From an uncultured Prevotella sp. (lineage in GTDB: Bacteria > Bacteroidota > Bacteroidia > Bacteroidales > Bacteroidaceae): DNA of 64,000 nucleotides. The translations under genes were made by a program, and so were the position numbers. The notes beneath the pieces were generated by a model that saw nothing but the letters and a program-made list of their open reading frames with translations, searched no databases and was not told the DNA's origin. The DNA lies in contig OMZV01000002.1 of the NCBI GenBank assembly GCA_900315635.1, positions 124,001 to 188,000 of the forward strand, written 5' to 3'. This document shows positions 24,701 to 35,286 of the stretch, in pieces (within the stretch, counting starts at the first letter, position 1; every line of letters starts with the position of its first letter).

Positions 24701-26817
24701 TGTGATTAGCTAAAAAATTCGTATCTTTGCAACCGCATATACATCCTGTTCTTTGATGAAACCTACTTGTTCGTCGTTGTGATTAGCTAAAAAATTCGTA
24801 TCTTTGCAACCGCATATACATCGGATGACGCACTCGCCATCATGCAGGAACTGTTGTGATTAGCTAAAAAATTCGTATCTTTGCAACCGCATATACATCT
24901 TTTGTCGGCAGCATCAGCAGCCATAACAGGTTGTGATTAGCTAAAAAATTCGTATCTTTGCAACCGCATATACATCTGCCGGACGTTCAATATTGACTCA
25001 GGTGTGTTGTGATTAGCTAAAAAATTCGTATCTTTGCAACCGCATATACATCCTGATTATTATAAGTATATGCATCACTCATGTTGTGATTAGCTAAAAA
25101 ATTCGTATCTTTGCAACCGCATATACATCCTGAACCCTTGACCACGAATGACGTTCCATGTTGTGATTAGCTAAAAAATTCGTATCTTTGCAACCGCATA
25201 TACATCTTAGACAGGCAAGCCGTTTCGGCTATGCCGTTGTGATTAGCTAAAAAATTCGTATCTTTGCAACCGCATATACATCAGGCAGAGCCGATGTATG
25301 GATGTCCTCTTAGTTGTGATTAGCTAAAAAATTCGTATCTTTGCAACCGCATATACATCGTATTGTAACAATATATCAGCGTTGCGCTCGTTGTGATTAG
25401 CTAAAAAATTCGTATCTTTGCAACCGCATATACATCCCGACGAGGTTAGGATGCACTCCGAAAGCGGTTGTGATTAGCTAAAAAATTCGTATCTTTGCAA
25501 CCGCATATACATCACATTTGGGGGGTTAAAATGGTCCATATTGTTGTGATTAGCTAAAAAATTCGTATCTTTGCAACCGCATATACATCACCGTAATGAA
25601 GGGAGATTTTTCCCTGTAGTTGTGATTAGCTAAAAAATTCGTATCTTTGCAACCGCATATACATCCGTAATTAATGATGGAATAATCCTTTCCGTGTTGT
25701 GATTAGCTAAAAAATTCGTATCTTTGCAACCGCATATACATCGTGCCCATAAAAATACGGCACCGATGCCTCGTTGTGATTAGCTAAAAAATTCGTATCT
25801 TTGCAACCGCATATACATCGTATCGTGCAATCTATAAGGATACGACCATGTTGTGATTAGCTAAAAAATTCGTATCTTTGCAACCGCATATACATCTTCG
25901 TTGAGTGGAGGGGGCTACCGCCCCCCGTTGTGATTAGCTAAAAAATTCGTATCTTTGCAACCGCATATACATCCTTTGAGACCGTTGATATGACGGTTGA
26001 TGTGTTGTGATTAGCTAAAAAATTCGTATCTTTGCAACCGCATATACATCTTAAAAGTTATGACAGCTACAACATTCACAGTTGTGATTAGCTAAAAAAT
26101 TCGTATCTTTGCAACCGCATATACATCTGTGCCAACAGCGAAGGACTCTCGCTGACGGTTGTGATTAGCTAAAAAATTCGTATCTTTGCAACCGCATATA
26201 CATCTACCTCTTTGAGGAAGGAATGATTTATGCAGTTGTGATTAGCTAAAAAATTCGTATCTTTGCAACCGCATATACATCAGATAGCCAATGATTGACC
26301 GCCTCCTTATCGTTGTGATTAGCTAAAAAATTCGTATCTTTGCAACCGCATATACATCTTCGATAACCTCGTCACAATCAGTTTGGCGGTTGTGATTAGC
26401 TAAAAAATTCGTATCTTTGCAACCGCATATACATCATAAAGTCGGTATTGTGGAGTGCCTTTTGGTTGTGATTAGCTAAAAAATTCGTATCTTTGCAACC
26501 GCATATACATCATACTCAGACGTGTACGAGTATTTTGTCGCGTTGTGATTAGCTAAAAAATTCGTATCTTTGCAACCGCATATACATCGCAATATTAATA
26601 ATCCCTGTGAAGCGTCAGTTGTGATTAGCTAAAAAATTCGTATCTTTGCAACCGCATATACATCCAATACTCAGACGTGTACGAATACTTTGTCGTTGTG
26701 ATTAGCTAAAAAATTCGTATCTTTGCAACCGCATATACATCATCTATAAAAACACTACTATAGACCCTCCGTTGTGATTAGCTAAAAAATTCGTATCTTT
26801 GCAACCGCATATACATC
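21720..26817 (+). CRISPR. Type II-C CRISPR array: 67 repeats of 47 bp, 66 spacers of 29-30 bp
   Basis: Repeats begin GTTGTGATTAGCTAAAAAAT and end CATATACATC; all are identical except the one at 23020, which lacks the last nine bases. Spacers are 29 or 30 bp. Direction is plus: the 5' part of the repeat is an 18-bp complement of the tracrRNA anti-repeat, so mature crRNA is spacer followed by GUUGUGAUUAG. Each repeat holds TTG (positions 2-4) and TATCTTTG (positions 24-31), a Bacteroidetes promoter. Several spacers are near-duplicates. The terminal repeat at 26771-26817 is still perfect. The array converges on the cas2 end of the operon. Confidence 0.98.
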
Positions 26818-26885
26818 AGGAATAGGGTAAGAGGTTGGAAGATAAGACGTTAGATGCGAAATTAGAAAATAAAAAATGGATATGC

Positions 26886-26925
26886 AAAAAAGGAGATTCC
26901 GCTTTATAAGTAGAATCTCCTTTTT
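26886..26925. terminator. Bidirectional terminator between array and cas2
   Basis: A perfect stem of AAAAAGGAGATTC (26887-26899) with GAATCTCCTTTTT (26913-26925) gives A/T tails on both strands, fitting termination of both the rightward array and the leftward cas operon. Confidence 0.8.
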
Positions 26926-26927
26926 AG

Positions 26928-28192
<1,265 letters not shown>

Positions 28193-28195
28193 AGG

Positions 28196-31100
28196 CTATT
28201 CTATTTTAGTTATTCGTCCAAGTCGGTCAACTATGATCTTACGACAGAATGCCTTGATGCTTCGATGGTAGTCGTCAAATTCTGTCTTATTCTTTGCATA
28301 CTCCATATTGTCGGCAATAGGAACGGCTAATCTTTCAGGAACGAATTGTGCTCGTCCTAGTGATGTGGACACGAATTTCCATATTCTTCCTTTATCGAGA
28401 TTCTTGTCAACATGCTCGTTTTCGTTTGGCATGTAAACTAAATCGCCGGGAGATAGTACGAATAGTAATTTGTCTCCTTTTGAGTTTTCCTCGGGAGCGA
28501 TCGGTAATCCCTGCTTTTGTCGTTCTACTTCTACATTGTATGGTATTGACTCATAGGTTCGAATCCCTTTGTTGCTATTGTATATTGCAAAGAAAATGTT
28601 CGTTCCCTTGTCAGCAACAACGTATCCTTTTGATTTTGAGCCATATTCTCCAATTCTGAATTTATTTCCTATGGCATCATACTTTCTTACCGACAGTATA
28701 GGCTTATGGTCTTTGCCATTGTTGAGGCTCTTGATGTTATCGTTCATCATGGCTATACCATCTGGGCTGAATGCAACTTTTGGATTCCCTCCGCAGTTCT
28801 CTAGGTGACGAAGAAGAATCTTCCGGATTCCGCTGTCCGTTATCTTCTCAATGTTCTTCTTGTCGAATGTCTCATTGAGTTTAGTGCGAGAGGCGGTGGC
28901 TTCAGGCACGGCAGGAGTAAACCAGATGTTGAGTTTGGATATGTCTTTACCATCAAGTTTATAGTCTCTGTCCTTAAAATACTTTAGCAGAGTCTTCTGG
29001 TCAATCTTGCCATGATAGATGTCTTTTATGACATGCTTGATGCCGGCTCTTATGGTCTTGTCGACTATCAGATGCCAGTTGGCAAGGGCGTCCTTGAGCC
29101 TTACTGTCTTTTGAGATTGCAGCCTTACAGCTCCAGAGACTGTGGCTTTGTGGAGAGATTTCCGCAGTGCCCATCCGTCGCCTTTGGTTTGCTTTTTCAG
29201 TACTTTCTTGCCATTCTCATAATGCCAGTAGAAATTAGATGTCTTATTGATAACCCGTAGATTCTGCTTGAAACTGACTATAATAGAGTCTAGAGCCGCC
29301 TTGGTGTCTTCGGTAAATGTAGTCCATGGCTTGATGAACCGCCAGGAATAATTACCGTTACTATCGGTTTTGTCTTTGAAGCAAAGCTTGTTGCGAAGGT
29401 CATGGCGCTCGTCTTTCCGGCTGGCTGCAGCCGTTGAGTTGTTGAGGTAGTTGATGTGGCTTCGTGTCGTGCAGGCTATAACTATAGCATCCATAGCATG
29501 GTGGCGATGGTCGATACGCTTCTTCGAGAAACCGCTGGATATTTCTAAAGGTATGTTTATTTGGAAATATCGTTCGCCATTCTTCTCTACCCACTTGCCG
29601 AACTGCTCAGAATGGGTCTTCTCATTAAGACGGATAAACCTTGGCGCAATGATATGGTTCCATATCTGCGTTATTCCCCATTCCTTCTTAAGTCGGTCGG
29701 TGATAGAGCCATTGGTTGCTATAATGTTCACCGAAACACTGCCACGGTCGTTGGCTGCAACATGTCCTTTGTCATCGGTAGAACGGACTGCAGCTGACAG
29801 TATGCTAGTTGTTTGCCGGGCTATGTAGCGACTGTCATTGAGCTGTCGCCGGATAAAACTGTCCGGAATATCCTCTAATAGCAGAATGCGTGCCTTGCGT
29901 GGATTATTGGAGTAGTGGTCCTTGACGAACTGTTCGTAAGCCTCTTTCTCGAATACTTTGTGACCGTCGACAATATGTCCGTGCTCCTTGAAGATGAACT
30001 CATAACCCAGCCTGTTGCCTTTAAGTTTATTAATGCCGCTCTCACAGATTACTTTGTTGTTAAGTGAATCATCGAAATAGCGGGACTGTGGTATGACGTG
30101 CTCTATTTCGTAGTCGGTGGTGAACAGCCTTGACAATGGGATAATGTCGCCGGTATAAGGCGACTGATAGCGTTGTTCAAGCCAGCATTTATATCTTACA
30201 ATATCGTTGTGGCTGACATGTTTGGTCGGGTTGGCAAGCGAATCGACAATGTCCATAATGTTATCAGGGTCGGCGACACGGTCGTATTGGTTGAGGACAT
30301 CGTTTTCGAAAATCTTAAAGAGTTCCATCTGTGATGGTGAGTTAGGACGGACATTCTCGACATCGCTGTCTTCGGCAAACTCTTGCAGCAACTGGCGGAT
30401 GCGTAGGTTCGTACGCTCGTTTTCCAGAATACGTTGCGTGGCACGGGCACGCTTGTCCTTGGGCTGCTTGAGGTCGCGTCCCATTTCAATATGTATCTCG
30501 TCAGGCTTGCCATAAGCTTTCCAAATGTCTCGGACGACACGAAGCGTTTCGGATAGAACAGTCTCTACAATAGGATTGCGAAGGCTGTGCTGCCTGAATT
30601 CAGATTGCAAGTATTTGTCAATGTCGTCAGGGGTGTTCCATACTGTGATGTCGTCCTTCTGCCCGTAAACAAGATATTCAGCAAACCATAAAGGCAGATT
30701 GTTGAAGTCGGCGATGGTGTTAAGAACTAATCCACTCTTGACAATCTGCTTGCGAATTTTCTCGTCAACATTACCATTGATAATGTCATGAATGCGTTCG
30801 CGAGCCTGACATGGAAGATCTTCCTCATGCCAATCTATGCCTCGGCGCATTAATGGGAGTATCTTCTTAAGCGCTTTCTCTGAGAATGCTCCGAAGTCGC
30901 TGTCGAATGGCTTGATGTGAATGTGGCTCTCTATAAAGTCGTGCTCGTCCAATCCGTTCTTGTCGGCGAATGTGGTAAGAGCTTTCCGCAGCTCTATCGG
31001 GTCACTGACAGAATACATTATGTGCCAAAGTTCTGTCTCCTGACTTTTGTTTAAATCACCATTGATATTAATAAGGCAGTGAGTCTCGGCACATGGGTAT

Positions 31101-32647
31101 GACTTGTCGTTAGTTACATAATTCCATCTGTAGTCGTTGTCGCTGAGTCCAAGATATTTGCAGAATTTCTTGTTGTCAATGCTAGGAATTGAGGACAGGT
31201 AATTGTAGAGCTTTTGCCAATCGTTATCATCCTTGAGATAGTCGCAGGTTACGTCAACGTCAGTCTTGAGTTTGCCATCGATTTCTTTTTCTTTCCTGAT
31301 TACCTTCAGATTCTGTAAGAATTGACGAATGCGGAATTCCTGATAAAGAGGATGAGACTTAGGGATGACCTTTATTGGCTCGTGATGAATCTCGCCGGTC
31401 GACTTGTCAATCCAGCAATATTCCTCGAACGGGCAATTGGCTATAAGGCTCTTCTTGCTCTTCAATGGTCGCTGATAGAAGATTATGTCATCGACGATAA
31501 AGTCGGTGAAAGTCTTGCCTTGTAAGGAAGCTACATGAGCCTCATTATTTCGATAAAGTTCAAGCACACACTTCTCCAGAAGACTATTGTCTTTTAGCTC
31601 AGGGATTAATTCTGCCTGCTTGTCCAGAATCTTCTTTAGTTCGTCCTTGTAGTACTTTCTCTCTATGGTGCGTACCTGCTTCCCCCGGATTTTTGCTTCG
31701 GGGTGATTCATCAAGTAATTGTAGATATAGTCGCCAACAGTAGTCCCGCTGTCAGATATGGCTCTTTCGGTACGTTTCTTCATCAGAGTCCAGTCGTCGG
31801 GCTTTGGATCACGCAACTTTATCTTTGGATTGCCTTCTTTGTCCTTTGCCACATTGCCGTTCTTGTCAAGGGTTGTTGTCACGATGAGTTCAACCTGATC
31901 GCCAATCTTACGTGGTGCAACGGGACCTGATTTGCGCTGTGATATTCCATTATTGTAGGTTATCTCATACCAGAATATTCCGCGGCGCTTGCTGTCGGCA
32001 TTCAACTTTTCCACATTCTTGACGGTAAGAATTTCATAGGTCTCGTTCTTTGAAGTCTTGGTTTCTTCCTCTTCGCCTCTCAATTGATAATAGCCTCGCT
32101 TGGTGTTGAATTGCAGAATTATCCATGCAAGCTCTTCCCGACGGATGGGCATGGAAAGAGCTTTGTGTCGCAGATAATAGATTGTCCAATCGTACGGGAT
32201 GCGCTTGCCCGTGAATTTGTCGTTACTGTGAATGCTGTTGAATTCATCAACCATTTCCCGGAAGGAATCGTTGAAAATGAATTCGTTCCTTCCGTCAGCA
32301 TTCTTCCTGTATGGAAGCAATGGCTCGCTATGACTCTTGAATTGTCCAAGATGATTGATAAAGTCTATTTGGTTATCGAAATGTTCTGGCAGGAAACCCA
32401 TGACATGGAGTACACGCAAAAGCCGCTCGCGCCTTAATTTGGCACGCTCATAAAGTCGGCGAATGCTGCGGAAGTCAGTCCTTACTGATGCTTGTGACTT
32501 AAGGTTGCCTGTTTCGTATTGCCCAAGTGTTGCTTCGTCCATCGGAATAATTCGACTGCCGGCATTGACAATAGTTTTCTGCTCGTTATCAACGACAGCC
32601 CAGCCGATGCTGTTTGTTCCTAAGTCCAGTCCAAGAATGTTGCTCAT
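28196..32647 (-). CDS. cas9: RNA-guided endonuclease Cas9 (type II-C, 1,483 residues)
   Basis: Cas9 with all catalytic parts intact: RuvC-I LGLDLGTNSIGWAVVD (Asp8), the arginine-rich bridge helix at about 57-78 (RSIRRLYERAKLRRERLL), RuvC-II IHIEMGRDL (Glu721), HNH DYEIEHVIPQSRYFDDSLNN (His850, Asn864) and RuvC-III HRHHAMDAIVIA (His1050, Asp1053). With crRNA and tracrRNA it cuts DNA beside a PAM. The length is far above the 1,000-1,100 residues of Neisseria or Campylobacter II-C enzymes but usual for the large Bacteroidetes branch; the excess lies in the recognition lobe and C-terminal part. First gene of cas9-cas1-cas2, with a promoter at 32722-32751. Confidence 0.98.
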   Translation of the reverse strand: MSNILGLDLGTNSIGWAVVDNEQKTIVNAGSRIIPMDEATLGQYETGNLKSQASVRTDFRSIRRLYERAKLRRERLLRVLHVMGFLPEHFDNQIDFINHLGQFKSHSEPLLPYRKNADGRNEFIFNDSFREMVDEFNSIHSNDKFTGKRIPYDWTIYYLRHKALSMPIRREELAWIILQFNTKRGYYQLRGEEEETKTSKNETYEILTVKNVEKLNADSKRRGIFWYEITYNNGISQRKSGPVAPRKIGDQVELIVTTTLDKNGNVAKDKEGNPKIKLRDPKPDDWTLMKKRTERAISDSGTTVGDYIYNYLMNHPEAKIRGKQVRTIERKYYKDELKKILDKQAELIPELKDNSLLEKCVLELYRNNEAHVASLQGKTFTDFIVDDIIFYQRPLKSKKSLIANCPFEEYCWIDKSTGEIHHEPIKVIPKSHPLYQEFRIRQFLQNLKVIRKEKEIDGKLKTDVDVTCDYLKDDNDWQKLYNYLSSIPSIDNKKFCKYLGLSDNDYRWNYVTNDKSYPCAETHCLININGDLNKSQETELWHIMYSVSDPIELRKALTTFADKNGLDEHDFIESHIHIKPFDSDFGAFSEKALKKILPLMRRGIDWHEEDLPCQARERIHDIINGNVDEKIRKQIVKSGLVLNTIADFNNLPLWFAEYLVYGQKDDITVWNTPDDIDKYLQSEFRQHSLRNPIVETVLSETLRVVRDIWKAYGKPDEIHIEMGRDLKQPKDKRARATQRILENERTNLRIRQLLQEFAEDSDVENVRPNSPSQMELFKIFENDVLNQYDRVADPDNIMDIVDSLANPTKHVSHNDIVRYKCWLEQRYQSPYTGDIIPLSRLFTTDYEIEHVIPQSRYFDDSLNNKVICESGINKLKGNRLGYEFIFKEHGHIVDGHKVFEKEAYEQFVKDHYSNNPRKARILLLEDIPDSFIRRQLNDSRYIARQTTSILSAAVRSTDDKGHVAANDRGSVSVNIIATNGSITDRLKKEWGITQIWNHIIAPRFIRLNEKTHSEQFGKWVEKNGERYFQINIPLEISSGFSKKRIDHRHHAMDAIVIACTTRSHINYLNNSTAAASRKDERHDLRNKLCFKDKTDSNGNYSWRFIKPWTTFTEDTKAALDSIIVSFKQNLRVINKTSNFYWHYENGKKVLKKQTKGDGWALRKSLHKATVSGAVRLQSQKTVRLKDALANWHLIVDKTIRAGIKHVIKDIYHGKIDQKTLLKYFKDRDYKLDGKDISKLNIWFTPAVPEATASRTKLNETFDKKNIEKITDSGIRKILLRHLENCGGNPKVAFSPDGIAMMNDNIKSLNNGKDHKPILSVRKYDAIGNKFRIGEYGSKSKGYVVADKGTNIFFAIYNSNKGIRTYESIPYNVEVERQKQGLPIAPEENSKGDKLLFVLSPGDLVYMPNENEHVDKNLDKGRIWKFVSTSLGRAQFVPERLAVPIADNMEYAKNKTEFDDYHRSIKAFCRKIIVDRLGRITKIE

Positions 32648-32721
32648 ATTATTTAGGTTTGTGGGTTTATTGTTAAGTATATGTGTGGGATTCTACTGTT
32701 TCCACACAATTAATGATGATG

Positions 32722-32751
32722 CAAAAATAGTAAAAATATTGTATTTTACAA
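32722..32751 (-). promoter_or_regulatory. cas9-cas1-cas2 operon promoter
   Basis: Minus-strand TTG (32751-32749) and TATTTTTG (32729-32722) separated by 19 bp. The implied leader is about 70 bases. It is divergent from the tracrRNA promoter, whose -33 box is only 16 bp away. Confidence 0.75.
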
Positions 32752-32767
32752 AAAAGTGAATGATTTA

Positions 32768-32799
32768 TTTGTGTCTTTCAGATATTTAGGTTATCTTTG
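32768..32799 (+). promoter_or_regulatory. tracrRNA promoter
   Basis: TTTG (32768-32771), 20 bp, TATCTTTG (32792-32799): a perfect Bacteroidetes promoter. The -7 box is identical to that inside each CRISPR repeat. Confidence 0.85.
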
Positions 32800-32803
32800 C
32801 CAC

Positions 32804-32876
32804 ATATTTTTTAGCTAATCACAATAAGGATTATTCCGTTGTGAAAACTTTACGGGTGGGGTGACTCACCCTTTTT
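32804..32876 (+). ncRNA. tracrRNA
   Basis: The anti-repeat TTTTTTAGCTAATCACAA (32807-32824) is an exact 18-base reverse complement of repeat positions 2-19. Some further pairing is possible upstream after a bulge. It is followed by a small AAGGATTATTCC nexus-like hairpin and a GGGTG/CACCC stem ending in five T residues (32854-32876), a factor-independent terminator. It provides the duplex that Cas9 binds and is divergent from cas9. The 5' end is estimated from the promoter. Confidence 0.9.
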
Positions 32877-32901
32877 CTTTATATAGGGTATATAAACGAC
32901 A

Positions 32902-32940
32902 AAGCCCCCGTCCATCAATCAACTTGATGAACGGGGGCTT
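32902..32940. terminator. Strong hairpin terminator between glmS and tracrRNA
   Basis: Arms AAGCCCCCGTCCATCAA and TTGATGAACGGGGGCTT pair with one mismatch around a five-base loop. It probably ends glmS transcription and backs up the tracrRNA terminator from the other side. Confidence 0.75.
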
Positions 32941-32985
32941 CGATGTCTTGTTTCCTGTTATTTGGAAATGTATTCTAAATGTGGA

Positions 32986-34881
32986 TTATTCTACTGTTAC
33001 GCTCTTGGCAAGGTTGCGAGGCTGGTCGACGTTGAGACCCTTGCAGACGGCTACATGGTAAGCGAGGAGCTGCAATGGGATGACGGTGAGCAGCGGAGCA
33101 AGTGGGGCAAGGGTGTGTGGAACCTCGATGCACTCGTTGGCAATCTTCGGAATCTCGGTATCGCCTTCGGTGATAATGGCGATGATGTGACCGCCACGAG
33201 CCTTGACCTCCTCCATGTTCGACACGATCTTCTGATACTGCTTGTGGTGAGTAGCCACGAAGAGAACAGGCATGTGGTCGTCGACAAGGGCAATAGGACC
33301 GTGCTTCATCTCGGCGGCAGGATAACCTTCGGCATGAATATAGCTGATTTCCTTTAGCTTGAGGGCTCCCTCGAGGGCAACCGGATAGTTCCAACCACGA
33401 CCAAGATAGAGGAAGTTGGTGGCGTAGGTGTAGGTGCGGCTGATGGTCTGAATGCGGTCGTTGAGTTTCAGAACCTGCTCAATCTTATCAGGGATGACGG
33501 CGAGCTCCTGAATCATTGCGTCGTATTCTTCCTGGCTGATAGTACCCTTACAATGTCCGAGACATAGAGCCAGAAGGGTAAGACATGTGAGCTGACCTGT
33601 GAACGCCTTTGTAGAAGCGACACCAATCTCAGGTCCGACGTGGATATAGATACCTGTATCGGTCTGACGGGCGATACTTGAACCAACGGCATTGACAATA
33701 CCGAAGATGCAGGCACCCTTCGACTTGGCGAGCTCGATGGCTGCAAGGGTATCGGCAGTCTCACCACTCTGACTGATGGCGATGACGACATCGGTAGGGT
33801 AGATGATTGGATTGCGATAACGGAACTCACTGGCGTAGTCGACTTCTACAGGTATCTGGCAGTACTGCTCGATGAGCTGCTTGCCGATAAGTCCTGCATG
33901 CCAACTGGTTCCGCAGGCAACGATGATGAAACGAGTAGCACTCATCAAGCGGTCTTTGTTGTTCTTGACAGCTGAGAGAACGATGCCGTTGGCGTCGACG
34001 TAGTTGTTGCGCCCCGAACGCTTCTGCTCGTCAGATGTCTTAGCGAACAGACGGCCACGCATACAATCGCGGAGAACCTTCGGCTGGTCGAAGATTTCCT
34101 TAAGCATGAAGTGTGGGAAACCACCCTTTGAGAGCATATCGATGTCCATGTCGACCTCGTCAATCTTGACGTTGGCACGGGTCTTGTCGAGGTTCCAAAT
34201 CTGCAGAGGCTTGCCAATCTCGGCGGTAACGACCTGCTCGTCGTCGACATAAACGACATTCTTTGTGTACTCGACGATTGGTGAAGCGTCAGAGGCAACG
34301 AAGAATTCGGAGTTGTCTTTGCCGACGCCGATAACCATTGGAGAACCCTTGCGTGCTGCAACAATCTGATTAGGGTTGCGGCGGTCGATGACTGCGATGG
34401 CGTAAGCTCCAACACACTTGCGAAGTGCGTGGCAAACTGACTGGGTGAGGTCAGTGTGATGCTTGTCCATAGCATACTCGATGAGCTGTACGAGAACCTC
34501 AGTATCGGTGTCGCTCTTGAAGTGGTAACCCTTTTCCTTGAGCTGTTCGCGGAGCTCGGCATAGTTCTCGATGATTCCGTTATGGACGATGGCAATGTCG
34601 CCATTCTCGGAAACATGAGGGTGAGCGTTACGAACAGAAGGCTCTCCGTGGGTAGCCCAACGGGTGTGAGCAATACCGATAGTTCCAGTAAGATCTTGAT
34701 TCTTTGCGGCATTCTCAAGGTCGGCGACCTTGCCTTTTGCCTTGTAGACGTTCAACTTGTCGTCTGTGTTTATAAGTGCTACTCCTGCTGAGTCGTAGCC
34801 GCGGTACTCCAGACGGTGGAGCCCCTTAATAAGAATGTCGTAAGCGTTACGACTTCCAATATAGCCAACAATTCCGCACAT
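32986..34881 (-). CDS. glmS: Glutamine--fructose-6-phosphate aminotransferase (isomerizing)
   Basis: A 631-residue cytoplasmic enzyme that makes glucosamine-6-phosphate, the first step to UDP-GlcNAc for peptidoglycan and lipopolysaccharide. It begins MCGIVGYIGSRNAYDILIKG, with Cys2 as the glutaminase nucleophile, then IGIAHTRWATHGEPS. Two SIS domains follow, with the sugar-binding ISQSGETADTLAAIELAKSK, and the C-terminus ends NLAKSVTVE. Full length for the family. It lies alone on the minus strand behind tRNA-His. No glmS ribozyme is seen upstream. Confidence 0.97.
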   Translation of the reverse strand: MCGIVGYIGSRNAYDILIKGLHRLEYRGYDSAGVALINTDDKLNVYKAKGKVADLENAAKNQDLTGTIGIAHTRWATHGEPSVRNAHPHVSENGDIAIVHNGIIENYAELREQLKEKGYHFKSDTDTEVLVQLIEYAMDKHHTDLTQSVCHALRKCVGAYAIAVIDRRNPNQIVAARKGSPMVIGVGKDNSEFFVASDASPIVEYTKNVVYVDDEQVVTAEIGKPLQIWNLDKTRANVKIDEVDMDIDMLSKGGFPHFMLKEIFDQPKVLRDCMRGRLFAKTSDEQKRSGRNNYVDANGIVLSAVKNNKDRLMSATRFIIVACGTSWHAGLIGKQLIEQYCQIPVEVDYASEFRYRNPIIYPTDVVIAISQSGETADTLAAIELAKSKGACIFGIVNAVGSSIARQTDTGIYIHVGPEIGVASTKAFTGQLTCLTLLALCLGHCKGTISQEEYDAMIQELAVIPDKIEQVLKLNDRIQTISRTYTYATNFLYLGRGWNYPVALEGALKLKEISYIHAEGYPAAEMKHGPIALVDDHMPVLFVATHHKQYQKIVSNMEEVKARGGHIIAIITEGDTEIPKIANECIEVPHTLAPLAPLLTVIPLQLLAYHVAVCKGLNVDQPRNLAKSVTVE

Positions 34882-35039
34882 AATATTCTAAGTTTATGTT
34901 TTTTCTAGTTTATGAGTTACTCTGTATATGAGTTGTTAGTTTTTACCTTTATATGTACTAAACGGAAGAATGTTCCTTTTATTATAAAATATTGTTCCCT
35001 TTGTTCAATTCTTTCTGTATAAGAGAAACCTCTTGATAC

Positions 35040-35075
35040 AAAAAAAGCTCCGAAACCTTATTGGTTACGAAGCTT
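35040..35075 (-). terminator. Terminator after tRNA-His
   Basis: On the minus strand AAGCTTCGTAACC (35075-35063) pairs with GGTTTCGGAGCTT (35057-35045), and a run of about eight T residues follows. Confidence 0.75.
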
Positions 35076-35089
35076 GCTTTAATTGAGAG

Positions 35090-35164
35090 GGTGGGGGGTG
35101 GGACTCGAACCCACGACATTCAGAACCACAATCTGACGCTCTAACCAACTGAACTACGCCCACC
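35090..35164 (-). tRNA. tRNA-His (anticodon GTG)
   Basis: Minus-strand cloverleaf: D arm GTTCAGTTGGTTAGAGC, anticodon loop TTGTGGT with GTG, and T arm GTGGGTTCGAGTCCCAC. The extra 5' G (35164) typical of tRNA-His faces C73 (35090). One acceptor-stem mismatch is present, and the 3' CCA is not encoded. Confidence 0.95.
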
Positions 35165-35286
35165 ATGTCTTGCTAGACGGTATTGTGACTTAGTCTTGAA
35201 ACTGAGTCAGTTCCGTAAAGCGAGTGCAAAGGTACGGAATTTATTCGTGTTGTGCAAACAAATTCCGTACTTTTTTCTAAATTTCT

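Noticed and set aside
19356-26770. Self-targeting of the phage fragment by spacers in the array
   Set aside because: Reading the spacers against the fragment by eye gave no match; a computed alignment on both strands would be decisive.
26818-26927. csn2 or cas4 gene between the array and cas2
   Set aside because: Only 110 bp with a terminator lie there, and no such gene occurs elsewhere in the cas region, hence subtype II-C.
33945-34718. 257-codon frame overlapping glmS on the same strand
   Set aside because: It is an alternative frame within glmS and encodes a Ser/Thr/Arg-rich string typical of shadow frames.
34882-35030. glmS ribozyme or riboswitch upstream of glmS
   Set aside because: The leader is short and AT-rich without the ribozyme core; Bacteroidetes are not known to use it.
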